Below are positions 27,001-37,672 of a DNA stretch of 64,000 nucleotides, piece after piece. Source of the stretch: Hydractinia symbiolongicarpus (taxonomy: Eukaryota; Cnidaria; Hydrozoa; Anthoathecata; Hydractiniidae). Every line of letters begins with the position of its first letter. The stretch's first letter is position 1. The notes under the pieces are model-generated. The model saw only the letters and a program-made list of their open reading frames with translations. It made no database searches and was not told the DNA's origin. The position numbers and the translations under genes are program-made. The stretch is taken from positions 29,329,001 through 29,393,000 of the forward strand of contig NC_079885.1 in assembly GCF_029227915.1 (NCBI RefSeq), read 5' to 3'.

Positions 27001-27010
27001 CACCACTAAA
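24009..27010. repeat. Segmental duplication I, copy 2 (~3.0 kb, one monomer longer)
   Basis: This copy is near-identical to 20761-23559 but carries an additional B-type monomer at about 25,670-25,900 (cgaagaccc, then gggcttgg, tcgaatg, tagaaatg, agtggttt). The change is exactly one unit (203 bp), as expected for unequal exchange in register. Its 3' part is also the start of the larger duplication that reappears at 37065. Confidence 0.85.
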
Positions 27011-27175
27011 ACGCATGAGACTTGTAGTTTTCAAAAATGTTTTCATTTTTGATGAGACGCTGAATAAAAGAAGTTTAATCGCCGGCAAACGGAAACCCGC
27101 GATTTCCCGTAAATCCCGGACTCGGCCCGTATAGTCAAAAGTATACAAAAAAAGTACCCAGGGAGTAAACTTATT

Positions 27176-30100
27176 TCTAGAACGATTTTTTAAATTATTT
27201 TTTCACCACTAAAACGCATAAGACTTGCAGTTTTTAAAAATGTTTTTATTTTTGATTAGACGCTGAATAAAAGAAGTTTAATCGCCGGCAAACGAAAACC
27301 CGAGATTTCCCGTAAATCCCGGGCTTGGCCCGTATAGTCAAAAGTATACAAAGAAAGTACCCAGGGAGTAAACTTATTTCCCGAACGATTTTTTAAATTA
27401 TTTTTTCACCACTAAAACGCATGAGACTTGTAGTTTTCAAAAAATTTTCATTTTTGATGAGACGCTGAATAAAAGAAGTTTAATCGCCGGCAAACGAAAA
27501 CATGCGATTTCCCGTAAATCCCGGGCTTGGCCCGTATAGTCAAAAGTATACAAAGAAAGTACCCAGGGAGTAAACTAATTTTCCGAACGATTTTTTAAAT
27601 CATTTTTTCACCACTAAAACGCATGAGACTTGTAGTTTTCAAAAATGTTTTCATTTTTGATGAGACGCTGAATAAAAGAAGTTTAATCGCCGGCACACGA
27701 AAACCCGCGATTTTCCGTAAATCCCGGACTCGGCCCGTATAGTCAAAAGTATACAAAGAAAGTACCCAGGGAGTAAACTAATTTTCCGAACGATTTTTTA
27801 AATTATTTTTTCACCACTAAAACGCATGAGACTTGTAGTTTTCAAAAATGTTTTCATTTTTGATGACACGCTGAATAAAAGAAGTTTAATCGCCGGCAAA
27901 CGGAAACCCGCGATTTCCCGTAAATCCCGGACTCGGCCCGTATAGTCAAAAGTATACAAAAAAAGTACCCAGGGAGTAAACTTATTTCTAGAACGATTTT
28001 TTAAATTATTTTTTCACCACTAAAACGCATAAGACTTGCAGTTTTTAAAAATGTTTTTATTTTTGATTAGACGCTGAATAAAAGAAGTTTAATCGCCGGC
28101 AAACGAAAACCCGAGATTTCCCGTAAATCCCGGGCTTGGCCCGTATAGTCAAAAGTATACAAAGAAAGTACCCAGGGAGTAAACTTATTTCCCGAACGAT
28201 TTTTTAAATTATTTTTTCACCACTAAAACGCATGAGACTTGTAGTTTTCAAAAAATTTTCATTTTTGATGAGACGCTGAATAAAAGAAGTTTAATCGCCG
28301 GCAAACGAATACCTGCGATTTCCCGTAAATCCCGGACTCGGCCCGTATAGTCAAAAGTATACAAAGAAAGTACCCAGGAAGTAAACTGATTTCCAGAACG
28401 ATTTTTTAAATTATTTTTTCACCACTAAAACGCATAAGACTTGTAGTTTTTAAAAATGTTTTTATTTTTGATGAGACGCTGAATAAAAGAAGTTTAATCG
28501 CCGGCAAACGAAAACCCGCGATTTCCCGTAAATCCCGGGCTTTGCCCGCATAGTCAAAAGTATACAAAGAAAGTACCCAGGGAGTAAACTCATTTCTAGA
28601 ACGATTTTTTAAATTATTTTTTCACCACTAAAACGCATAAGACTTGCAGTTTTTAAAAATGTTTTTATTTTTGATTAGACGCTGAATAAAAGAAGTTTAA
28701 TCGCCGGCAAACGAAAACCCGAGATTTCCCGTAAATCCCGGGCTTGGCCCGTATAGTCAAAAGTATACAAAGAAAGTACCCAGGGAGTAAACTCATTTCC
28801 CGAACTTTTTTTTAAATTATTTTTTCACCACTAAAACGCATGAGACTTGTAGTTTTCAAAAAATTTTCATTTTTGATGAGACGCTGAATAAAAGAAGTTT
28901 AATCGCCGGCAAACGAATACCTGCGATTTCCCGTAAATCCCAGACTCGGCCCGTATAGTCAAAAGTATACAAAGAAAGTACCCAGGAAGTAAACTGATTT
29001 CCAGAACGATTTTTTAAATTATTTTTTCACCACTAAAACGCATAAGACTTGTAGTTTTTAAAAATGTTTTTATTTTTGATGAGACGCTGAATAAAAGAAG
29101 TTTAATCGCCGGCAAACGAAAACCCGCGATTTCCCGTAAATCCCGGGCGTTGCCCGTATAGTCAAAAGTATACAAAGAAAGTACCCAGGGAGTAAACTCA
29201 TTTCTCGAACGATTTTTTAAATTATTTTTTCACCACTAAAACGCATGAGACTTGTAGTTTTCAAAAATGTTTTCATTTTTGATGAGACGCTGAATAAAAG
29301 AAGTTTAATCGCCGGCACACGAAAACCCGCGATTTTCCGTAAATCCCGGACTCGGCCCGTATAGTCAAAAGTATACAAAGAAAGTACCCAGGGAGTAAAC
29401 TAATTTTCCGAACGATTTTTTAAATTATTTTTTCACCACTAAAACGCATGAGACTTGTAGTTTTCAAAAATGTTTTCATTTTTGATGAGACGCTGAATAA
29501 AAGAAGTTTAATCGCCGGCAAACGGAAACCCGCGATTTCCCGTAAATCCCGGACTCGGCCCGTATAGTCAAAAGTATACAAAGAAAGTACCCAGGGAGTA
29601 AACTTATTTCTAGAACGATTTTTTAAATTATTTTTTCACCACTAAAACGCATAAGACTTGCAGTTTTTAAAAATGTTTTTATTTTTGATTAGACGCTGAA
29701 TAAAAGAAGTTTAATCGCCGGCAAACGAAAACCCGAGATTTCCCGTAAATCCCGGGCTTGGCCCGTATAGTCAAAAGTATACAAAGAAAGTACCCAGGGA
29801 GTAAACTTATTTCCCGAACGATTTTTTAAATTATTTTTTCACCACTAAAACGCATGAGACTTGTAGTTTTCAAAAAATTTTCATTTTTGATGAGACGCTG
29901 AATAAAAGAAGTTTAATCGCCGTCAAACGAATACCTGCGATTTCCCGTAAATCACGGACTCGGCCCGTATAGTCAAAAGTATACAAAGAAAGTACCCAGG
30001 AAGTAAACTGATTTCCAGAACGATTTTTTAAATTATTTTTTCACCACTAAAACGCATAAGACTTGTAGTTTTTAAAAATGTTTTTATTTTTGATGAGACG

Positions 30101-30825
30101 CTGAATAAAAGAAGTTTAATCGCCGGCAAACGAAAACCCGCGATTTCCCGTAAATCCCGGGCTTTGCCCGCATAGTCAAAAGTATACAAAGAAAGTACCC
30201 AGGGAGTAAACTCATTTCTAGAACGATTTTTTAAATTATTTTTTCACCACTAAAACGCATAAGACTTGCAGTTTTTAAAAATGTTTTTATTTTTGATTAG
30301 ACGCTGAATAAAAGAAGTTTAATCGCCGGCAAACGAAAACCCGAGATTTCCCGTAAATCCCGGGCTTGGCCCGTATAGTCAAAAGTATACAAAGAAAGTA
30401 CCCAGGAAGTAAACTCATTTCCCGAACTTTTTTTTAAATTATTTTTTCACCACTAAAACGCATGAGACTTGTAGTTTTCAAAAAATTTTCATTTTTGATG
30501 AGACGCTGAATAAAAGAAGTTTAATCGCCGGCAAACGAATACCTGCGATTTCCCGTAAATCCCAGACTCGGCCCGTATAGTCAAAAGTATACAAAGAAAG
30601 TACCCAGGAAGTAAACTGATTTCCAGAACGATTTTTTAAATTATTTTTTCACCACTAAAACGCATAAGACTTGTAGTTTTTAAAAATGTTTTTATTTTTG
30701 ATGAGACGCTGAATAAAAGAAGTTTAATCGCCGGCAAACGAAAACCCGCGATTTCCCGTAAATCCCGGGCGTTGCCCGTATAGTCAAAAGTATACAAAGA
30801 AAGTACCCAGGGAGTAAACTCATTT
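27176..30825. repeat. 8-mer higher-order repeat with XbaI sites (1,622 bp period)
   Basis: The variant ttctagaacg creates TCTAGA at 27176, 27987, 28595, 29609 and 30217. Spacings are 811, 608, 1,014 and 608, so a 1,622-bp unit (3 + 5 monomers) recurs, preceded by an extra 4-mer (811 bp). ttcccgaacttttttttaaa at 28802 and 30424 confirms the 1,622 period. Other unit markers are cccgagattt, caaaaaattttc, ctgatttccagaacg and gggcgttgcccg. Confidence 0.85.
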
Positions 30826-30833
30826 CCCGAACG

Positions 30834-30852
30834 ATTTTTTAAATTATTTTTT
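30834..30852. other. A/T-only tract of the monomer (exemplar)
   Basis: Nineteen consecutive A/T bases contain two T6 runs whose starts are 12 bp apart, separated by aaatta. The tract is present in nearly every monomer. Variants include aaaatatttttt, atattatttttt, aaacttttttttt, a T5 first run, and ttattattt. Oligo-A/T runs near helical spacing can give intrinsic curvature, a known property of many satellites. In this array several chimeric monomers change subfamily within or next to this tract (for example 1437-1530), so it may also be a place of exchange. That second role is inference. Confidence 0.7.
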
Positions 30853-30882
30853 CACCACTAAAACGCATGAGACTTGTAGTTT

Positions 30883-30904
30883 TCAAAAATGTTTTCATTT
30901 TTGA
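30883..30904. other. Perfect 9-bp inverted repeat with TTTT loop (exemplar)
   Basis: TCAAAAATG, a 4-base TTTT loop, and CATTTTTGA form a perfect dyad that could extrude as a hairpin or cruciform, or bind a dimeric protein. It is shown once here as an exemplar; the same element sits at the same place in most monomers. Variants keep parts of it. Monomers with ttaaaaatg lose one pair near the base. Those with tgtttttattttt change the loop-closing G-C pair to G-T. Those with caaaaatatttt change it to A-C. Those with caaaaaattttc are one base shorter and keep a 7-bp stem. No function is shown. Confidence 0.75.
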
Positions 30905-30931
30905 TGAGACGCTGAATAAAAGAAGTTTAAT

Positions 30932-30981
30932 CGCCGGCAAACGAAAACCCGCGATTTCCCGTAAATCCCGGACTCGGCCCG
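30932..30981. other. CpG-dense 50-bp segment of the monomer (exemplar)
   Basis: Nine of the monomer's 13 CpGs fall in this last quarter, from tcgccggc through the end at ggcccg. It includes the palindrome gccggc (a NaeI site). The segment is well kept across the array, though some monomers replace gccggc by gccctc and lose a base (atttccgtaaat). CpG excess in a 38% G+C repeat argues against long exposure to methylation-driven CpG loss, or for homogenisation that outpaces it. Confidence 0.7.
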
Positions 30982-31982
30982 TATAGTCAAAAGTATACAA
31001 GGAAAGTACCCAGGGAGTAAACTTATTTCCCGAACGATTTTTTAAATTATTTTTTCACCACTAAAACGCATGAGACTTGTAGTTTTCAAAAAATTTTCAT
31101 TTTTGATGAGACGCTGAATAAAAGAAGTTTAATCGCCGGCAAACGAATACCTGCGATTTCCCGTAAATCCCGGACTCGGCCCGTATAGTCAAAAAGATTC
31201 AAAGAAAGTACCCAGGAAGTAAACTGATTTCCAGAACGATTTTTTAAATTATTTTTTCACCACTAAAACGCATAAGACTTGTAGTTTTTAAAAATGTTTT
31301 TATTTTTGATGAGACGCTGAATAAAAGAAGTTTAATCGCCGGCAAACGAAAACCCGCGATTTCCCGTAAATCCCGGGCTTTGCCCGTATAGTCAAAAGTA
31401 TACAAAGAAAGTACCCAGGGAGTAAACTCATTTCCCGAACGATTTTTTAAATTATTTTTTCACCACTAAAACGCATAAGACTTGTAGTTTTTAAAAATGT
31501 TTTCATTTTTGATGAGACGCTGAATAAAAGAAGTTTAATCGCCGGCAAACGAAAACATGCGATTTCCCGTAAATCCCGGGCTTGGCCCGTATAGTCAAAA
31601 GTATACAAAGAAAGTACCCAGGGAGTAAACTAATTTTCCGAACGATTTTTTAAATTATTTTTTCACCACTAAAACGCATGAGACTTGTAGTTTTCAAAAA
31701 TGTTTTCATTTTTGATGAGACGCTGAATAAAAGAAGTTTAATCGCCGGCAAACGAAAACCCGCGATTTCCCGTAAATCCCGGACTCGGCCCGTATAGTCA
31801 AAAGTATACAAGGAAAGTACCCAGTGAGTAAATTCATTTCCCGAACGATTTTTTAAATTATTTTTTCACCACTAAAACGCATAAGACTTGTAGTTTTCAA
31901 AAATGTTTTCATTTTTGATGAGACGCTTAATGAAAGAGGTTTAATCGCCGGCAAACGAAAACCCGCGATTTCCCGTAAATCC

Positions 31983-31995
31983 CGGGCTTGGCCCG
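31983..31995. other. GC-rich 5-bp dyad at the monomer junction (exemplar)
   Basis: CGGGC, a 3-base TTG loop, and GCCCG form a perfect short palindrome in the 'gggcttgg' subfamily. Loop variants TTT, GTT, TCG and TTA elsewhere leave both arms intact. The other large subfamily has CGGAC and so breaks one pair. It recurs in a large share of monomers; this is one example. It may be chance at this length. Confidence 0.5.
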
Positions 31996-34019
31996 TATAG
32001 TCGAATGTATACAAAGAAAGTACCCTGTGAGTAAACTCATTTCCCGAACGATTTTTTATATTATTTTTTCACCACTAAAACGCATGAGACTTGTAGTTTT
32101 CAGAAATGTTTTCATTTTTGATGAGACGCTTAATGAAAGTGGTTTAATCGCCGGCAAACGAAAACCCGCGATTTGCCGTAAATCCCGGACTTGGCCCGTA
32201 TAGTCGAATGTATACAAAGAAAGTACCCTGTGAGTAAACTCATTTCCAAAACGATTTTTTAAATTATCTTTTCACCACTAAAACGCATAAGACTTGTAGT
32301 TTTTAAAAACGTTTTTATTTTTGATGAGACGCTGAATAAAAGAAGTTTAATCGCTGGCAAACGAAAACGCGCCATTTCCCGTAAACCCCGGACTCGGCCC
32401 GTATAGTCGAATGTATACAAAGAAAGTACCCTGTGAGTAAACTCATTTCCCGAACGATTTTTTAAATTATTTTTTCACCACTAAAACGCATGAGACTTGT
32501 AGTTTTTAGAAATGTTTTCATTTTTGATGAGACGCTTAATGAAAGTGGTTTAATCGCCGGCAAACGAAAACCCGCGATTTCCCGTAAATCCCGTACTTGG
32601 CCCGTATAGTCGAATGTATACAAAGAAAGTACCCTGTGAGTAAACTCATTTCCAAAACGATTTTTTAAATTATCTTGTCACCACTAGAACGCATGAGACT
32701 TGTAGTTTTCAAAAAATGTTTTCATTTTTGATGAGACACTGAATAAAAGAAGTTTAATCGCCGGCACACGAAAACCCGCCATTTCCCGTAAACCCCGGAC
32801 TCGGCCCGTGTAGTTAAAAGTATACCAAGAAAGTACCCAGGGAGTAAACTCATTTCCCGAACGATTTTTTAAATTATTTTTTCACCACTAAAACGCATGA
32901 GACTTGTAGTTTTCAAAAATATTTTCATTTTTGATGAGACGCTGAATAAAAGAAGTTTAATCGCCGGCAAACGAATATCTGCGATTTCCCGTAAATCCCG
33001 GGCTTGGCCCGTATAGTCGAATGTATACAAAGAAAGTACCCTGTGAGTAAACTCATTTCCCGAACGATTTTTTATATTATTTTTTCACCACTAAAACGCA
33101 TGAGACTTGTAGTTTTCAGAAATGTTTTCATTTTTGATGAGACGCTTAATGAAAGTGGTTTAATCGCCGGCAAACGAAAACCCGCGATTTGCCGTAAATC
33201 CCGGACTTGGCCCGTATAGTCGAATGTATACAAAGAAAGTACCCTGTGAGTAAACTCATTTCCAAAACGATTTTTTAAATTATCTTTTCACCACTAAAAC
33301 GCATAAGACTTGTAGTTTTTAAAAACGTTTTTATTTTTGATGAGACGCTGAATAAAAGAAGTTTAATCGCTGGCAAACGAAAACGCGCCATTTCCCGTAA
33401 ACCCCGGACTCGGCCCGTATAGTCGAATGTATACAAAAAAGTACCCTGTGAGTAAACTCATTTCCCGAACGATTTTTTAAATTATTTTTTCACCACTAAA
33501 ACGCATGAGACTTGTAGTTTTTAGAAATGTTTTCATTTTTGATGAGACGCTTAATGAAAGTGGTTTAATCGCCGGCAAACGAAAACCCGCGATTTCCCGT
33601 AAATCCCGTACTTGGCCCGTATAGTCGAATGTATACAAAGAAAGTACCCTGTGAGTAAACTCATTTCCAAAACGATTTTTTAAATTATCTTGTCACCACT
33701 AGAACGCATGAGACTTGTAGTTTTCAAAAAATGTTTTCATTTTTGATGAGACACTGAATAAAAGAAGTTTAATCGCCGGCACACGAAAACCCGCCATTTC
33801 CCGTAAACCCCGGACTCGGCCCGTGTAGTTAAAAGTATACCAAGAAAGTACCCAGGGAGTAAACTCATTTCCCGAACGATTTTTTAAATTATTTTTTCAC
33901 CACTAAAACGCATGAGACTTGTAGTTTTCAAAAATATTTTCATTTTTGATGAGACGCTGAATAAAAGAAGTTTAATCGCCGGCAAACGAATATCTGCGAT
34001 TTCCCGTAAATCCCGGACT
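31988..34019. repeat. 5-mer higher-order repeat, two copies (1,016 bp)
   Basis: Two successive copies at 31988-33003 and 33004-34019 share a fixed chain: gggcttgg/tcgaatg/ccctgtgag, ttttttatattatttttt, cagaaatg, atttgccg, ttttaaaaacgttttt, cgctggc, aacgcgccattt, tagaaatg, cccgtacttgg, tctagaacgc-free caccactagaacgc, ggcacacg, and gtgtagttaaaag. The pair recurs at 35641. One base is lost near 33437 (atacaaaaaagtac). Confidence 0.85.
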
Positions 34020-34179
34020 CGGCCCGTATAGTCAAAAGTATACAAAGAAAGTACCCAGGGAGTAAACTCATTTCCAGAACGATTTTTTAAATTATTTTTT
34101 CACCACTAAAACGCATAAGACTTGTAGTTTTTAAAAATGTTTTTATTTTTGATGAGTCGCTGAATAAAAGAAGTTTAAT

Positions 34180-35616
34180 CGCTGGCAAAGGAAAACCCGC
34201 GATTTCCCGTAAATCCCGGGCTTGGCCCGTATAGTCGAATGTATACAAAGAAAGTACCCTGTGAGTAAACTCATTTCCAGAACGATTTTTAAATTATCTT
34301 TTCACCACTAAAACGCATGAGACTTGTAGGTTTCACAAATGTTTTCATTTTTGATGAGACGCCTAATGAAAGAGGTTTAATCGCCGGCAAACGAAAACCC
34401 GCGATTTCCCGTAAATCCCGGGCTTGGCCCGTATAGTCGAATGTATACAAAGAAAGTACCCAGGATGTAAACTCATTTCCCGAACGATTTTTTAAACCTT
34501 TTTTTCACCACTAAAACGCATGAGACTTGTAGTTTTCAAAAATGTTTTCATTTTTGATGAGACGCTGAATAAAAGAATTTAATCGCCGGCAAACGAAAAC
34601 CCGCGATTTCCCGTAAATCCCGAGCTTGGCCCGTATAGTCAAAAGTATACAAAGAAAGTACCCAGGGAGTAAACTCATTTCCCGAACGAATTTTAAAATT
34701 ATTATTTCACCACTAAAACGCATGAGACTTGTAGTTTTTAAAAATATTTTCATTTTTGATGAGAAGCTGAATAAAAGAAGTTTAATCGCCGGCAAATGAA
34801 TACCTGCGATTTCCCGTAAATCCCGGACTCGGCCCGTATAGTCAAAAGTATACTAAGAAAGTACCCAGGGAGTAAACTCATTTCCAGAACGATTTTTTAA
34901 ATTATTTTTTCACCACTAAAACGCATAAGACTTGTAGTTTTTAAAAATGTTTTTATTTTTGATGAGACGCTGAATAAAAGAAGTTTAATCGCCGGCAAAC
35001 GAAAACATGCGATTTCCCGTAAATCCCGGGCTTGGCCCGTATAGTCAAAAGTATACAAAGAAAGTACCCAGGGAGTAAACTCATTTTCCGAACGATTTTT
35101 TAAATTATTTTTTCACCACTAAAACGCATGAGACTTGTACTTTTCATAAACATTTTCATTTTTGATGAGACGCTGAATAAAAGAAGTTTAATCGCCGGCA
35201 AACAAAAACCCGCGATTTCCCGTAAATCCCGGACTCGGCCCGTATAGTCAAACGTATACAAGGAAAGTACCCAGTGAGTAAACTCATTTCCCGAATGAAT
35301 TTTTAAATTATTTTTTCACCACTAAAACGCATGAGACTTGTAGTTTTCAAAAATGTTTTCATTTTTGATGAGACGCTGAATAAAAGATGTTTAATCGCTG
35401 GCAAACGAAAACCCGCGATTTCCCGTAAATTCCGGGCTTGGCCCGTATAGTCGAATGTATACAAAGAAAGTACCCAGGGAGTAAACTCATTTCCAGAACG
35501 ATTTTTTAAATTATTTTTTCACCACTAAAACGCATAAGACTTGTAGTTTTTAAAAATGTTTTTATTTTTGATGAGACGCTGAATAAAAGAAGTTTAATCG
35601 CCGGCAAACGAAAACA
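34180..35616. repeat. Heterogeneous monomers between two 5-mer HOR pairs
   Basis: About seven monomers without a local period. They include gaatttaatcgcc (one base short) near 34576, catgagacttgtaggtttcac near 34320, gagaagctg near 34763, gtacttttcataaacattttc near 35139, and gcgaatgaattttt-like changes near 35293. These low-frequency variants resemble those at 57.6-57.9 kb (gtcaaacgtatacaagg, gaagatgtttaatcgctgg), suggesting a shared older source. Confidence 0.65.
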
Positions 35617-35640
35617 TGCGATTTCCCGTAAATCCCGGGC

Positions 35641-37672
35641 TTGGCCCGTATAGTCGAATGTATACAAAGAAAGTACCCTGTGAGTAAACTCATTTCCCGA
35701 ACGATTTTTTATATTATTTTTTCACCACTAAAACGCATGAGACTTGTAGTTTTCAGAAATGTTTTCATTTTTGATGAGACGCTTAATGAAAGTGGTTTAA
35801 TCGCCGGCAAACGAAAACCCGCGATTTGCCGTAAATCCCGGACTTGGCCCGTATAGTCGAATGTATACAAAGAAAGTACCCTGTGAGTAAACTCATTTCC
35901 AAAACGATTTTTTAAATTATCTTTTCACCACTAAAACGCATAAGACTTGTAGTTTTTAAAAACGTTTTTATTTTTGATGAGACGCTGAATAAAAGAAGTT
36001 TAATCGCTGGCAAACGAAAACGCGCCATTTCCCGTAAACCCCGGACTCGGCCCGTATAGTCGAATGTATACAAAGAAAGTACCCTGTGAGTAAACTCATT
36101 TCCCGAACGATTTTTTAAATTATTTTTTCACCACTAAAACGCATGAGACTTGTAGTTTTTAGAAATGTTTTCATTTTTGATGAGACGCTTAATGAAAGTG
36201 GTTTAATCGCCGGCAAACGAAAACCCGCGATTTCCCGTAAATCCCGTACTTGGCCCGTATAGTCGAATGTATACAAAGAAAGTACCCTGTGAGTAAACTC
36301 ATTTCCAAAACGATTTTTTAAATTATCTTGTCACCACTAGAACGCATGAGACTTGTAGTTTTCAAAAAATGTTTTCATTTTTGATGAGACACTGAATAAA
36401 AGAAGTTTAATCGCCGGCACACGAAAACCCGCCATTTCCCGTAAACCCCGGACTCGGCCCGTGTAGTTAAAAGTATACCAAGAAAGTACCCAGGGAGTAA
36501 ACTCATTTCCCGAACGATTTTTTAAATTATTTTTTCACCACTAAAACGCATGAGACTTGTAGTTTTCAAAAATATTTTCATTTTTGATGAGACGCTGAAT
36601 AAAAGAAGTTTAATCGCCGGCAAACGAATATCTGCGATTTCCCGTAAATCCCGGGCTTGGCCCGTATAGTCGAATGTATACAAAGAAAGTACCCTGTGAG
36701 TAAACTCATTTCCCGAACGATTTTTTATATTATTTTTTCACCACTAAAACGCATGAGACTTGTAGTTTTCAGAAATGTTTTCATTTTTGATGAGACGCTT
36801 AATGAAAGTGGTTTAATCGCCGGCAAACGAAAACCCGCGATTTGCCGTAAATCCCGGACTTGGCCCGTATAGTCGAATGTATACAAAGAAAGTACCCTGT
36901 GAGTAAACTCATTTCCAAAACGATTTTTTAAATTATCTTTTCACCACTAAAACGCATAAGACTTGTAGTTTTTAAAAACGTTTTTATTTTTGATGAGACG
37001 CTGAATAAAAGAAGTTTAATCGCTGGCAAACGAAAACGCGCCATTTCCCGTAAACCCCGGACTCGGCCCGTATAGTCGAATGTATACAAAGAAAGTACCC
37101 TGTGAGTAAACTCATTTCCCGAACGATTTTTTAAATTATTTTTTCACCACTAAAACGCATGAGACTTGTAGTTTTTAGAAATGTTTTCATTTTTGATGAG
37201 ACGCTTAATGAAAGTGGTTTAATCGCCGGCAAACGAAAACCCGCGATTTCCCGTAAATCCCGTACTTGGCCCGTATAGTCGAATGTATACAAAGAAAGTA
37301 CCCTGTGAGTAAACTCATTTCCAAAACGATTTTTTAAATTATCTTGTCACCACTAGAACGCATGAGACTTGTAGTTTTCAAAAAATGTTTTCATTTTTGA
37401 TGAGACACTGAATAAAAGAAGTTTAATCGCCGGCACACGAAAACCCGCCATTTCCCGTAAACCCCGGACTCGGCCCGTGTAGTTAAAAGTATACCAAGAA
37501 AGTACCCAGGGAGTAAACTCATTTCCCGAACGATTTTTTAAATTATTTTTTCACCACTAAAACGCATGAGACTTGTAGTTTTCAAAAATATTTTCATTTT
37601 TGATGAGACGCTGAATAAAAGAAGTTTAATCGCCGGCAAACGAATATCTGCGATTTCCCGTAAATCCCGGAC
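35641..37672. repeat. 5-mer higher-order repeat, second pair (1,016 bp x 2)
   Basis: This pair matches 31988-34019 at an offset of 3,653 bp (18 monomers less one base). The match extends on both sides, from about 31964/35617 to about 34175/37828, and includes the private gatgagtcgctg at 34151 and 37805. The offset becomes 3,654 after the single-base deletion near 33437. Confidence 0.85.

Larger units (their letters stand above)
30779..30981 (+). repeat. Exemplar satellite monomer matching the consensus (203 bp)
   Basis: This unit matches my by-eye consensus at every base and is a good reference for probes or clustering. The start at tatagtc is arbitrary. Order of parts: the A-type start (tcaaaagtatac, then cccaggga) at 1-36; cccgaacg at 48-55; an A/T-only tract at 56-74; caccactaaaacgcatgag at 75-93; a 9-bp dyad at 105-126; gacgctgaataaaagaag at 130-147; and a CpG-dense segment at 154-203. 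G+C is 77 of 203. The length is close to a nucleosome repeat, which is common in satellites, but phasing is not shown by sequence alone. Confidence 0.9.
25702..32431. repeat. Segmental duplication II, copy 1 (~6.7 kb)
   Basis: Pairs with 37065-43590. Offsets between matching markers are 11,363 bp (gtgtagttaaaagtatacc at about 26114 and 37477), 10,552 bp (tctaga sites at 27987/38539 and 28595/39147), and 11,159 bp (aaaaagattc at 31191 and 42350). These are 56, 52 and 55 monomers. The two copies share one origin but have exchanged 4- and 3-monomer insertions or deletions internally. Confidence 0.85.

Noticed and set aside
30783-30800. gtatac palindrome near the monomer start as a regulatory site
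   Set aside because: It is a six-base palindrome in nearly every copy, with no further symmetry or known motif around it.
30932-30960. Possible CENP-B box on the minus strand, starting at ttcg in tttcgtttgccggcga
   Set aside because: Only the first TTCG fits the known box. The required A and the CGGG half are missing. A second try at ttcgggaaatgag fails at CGGG as well.
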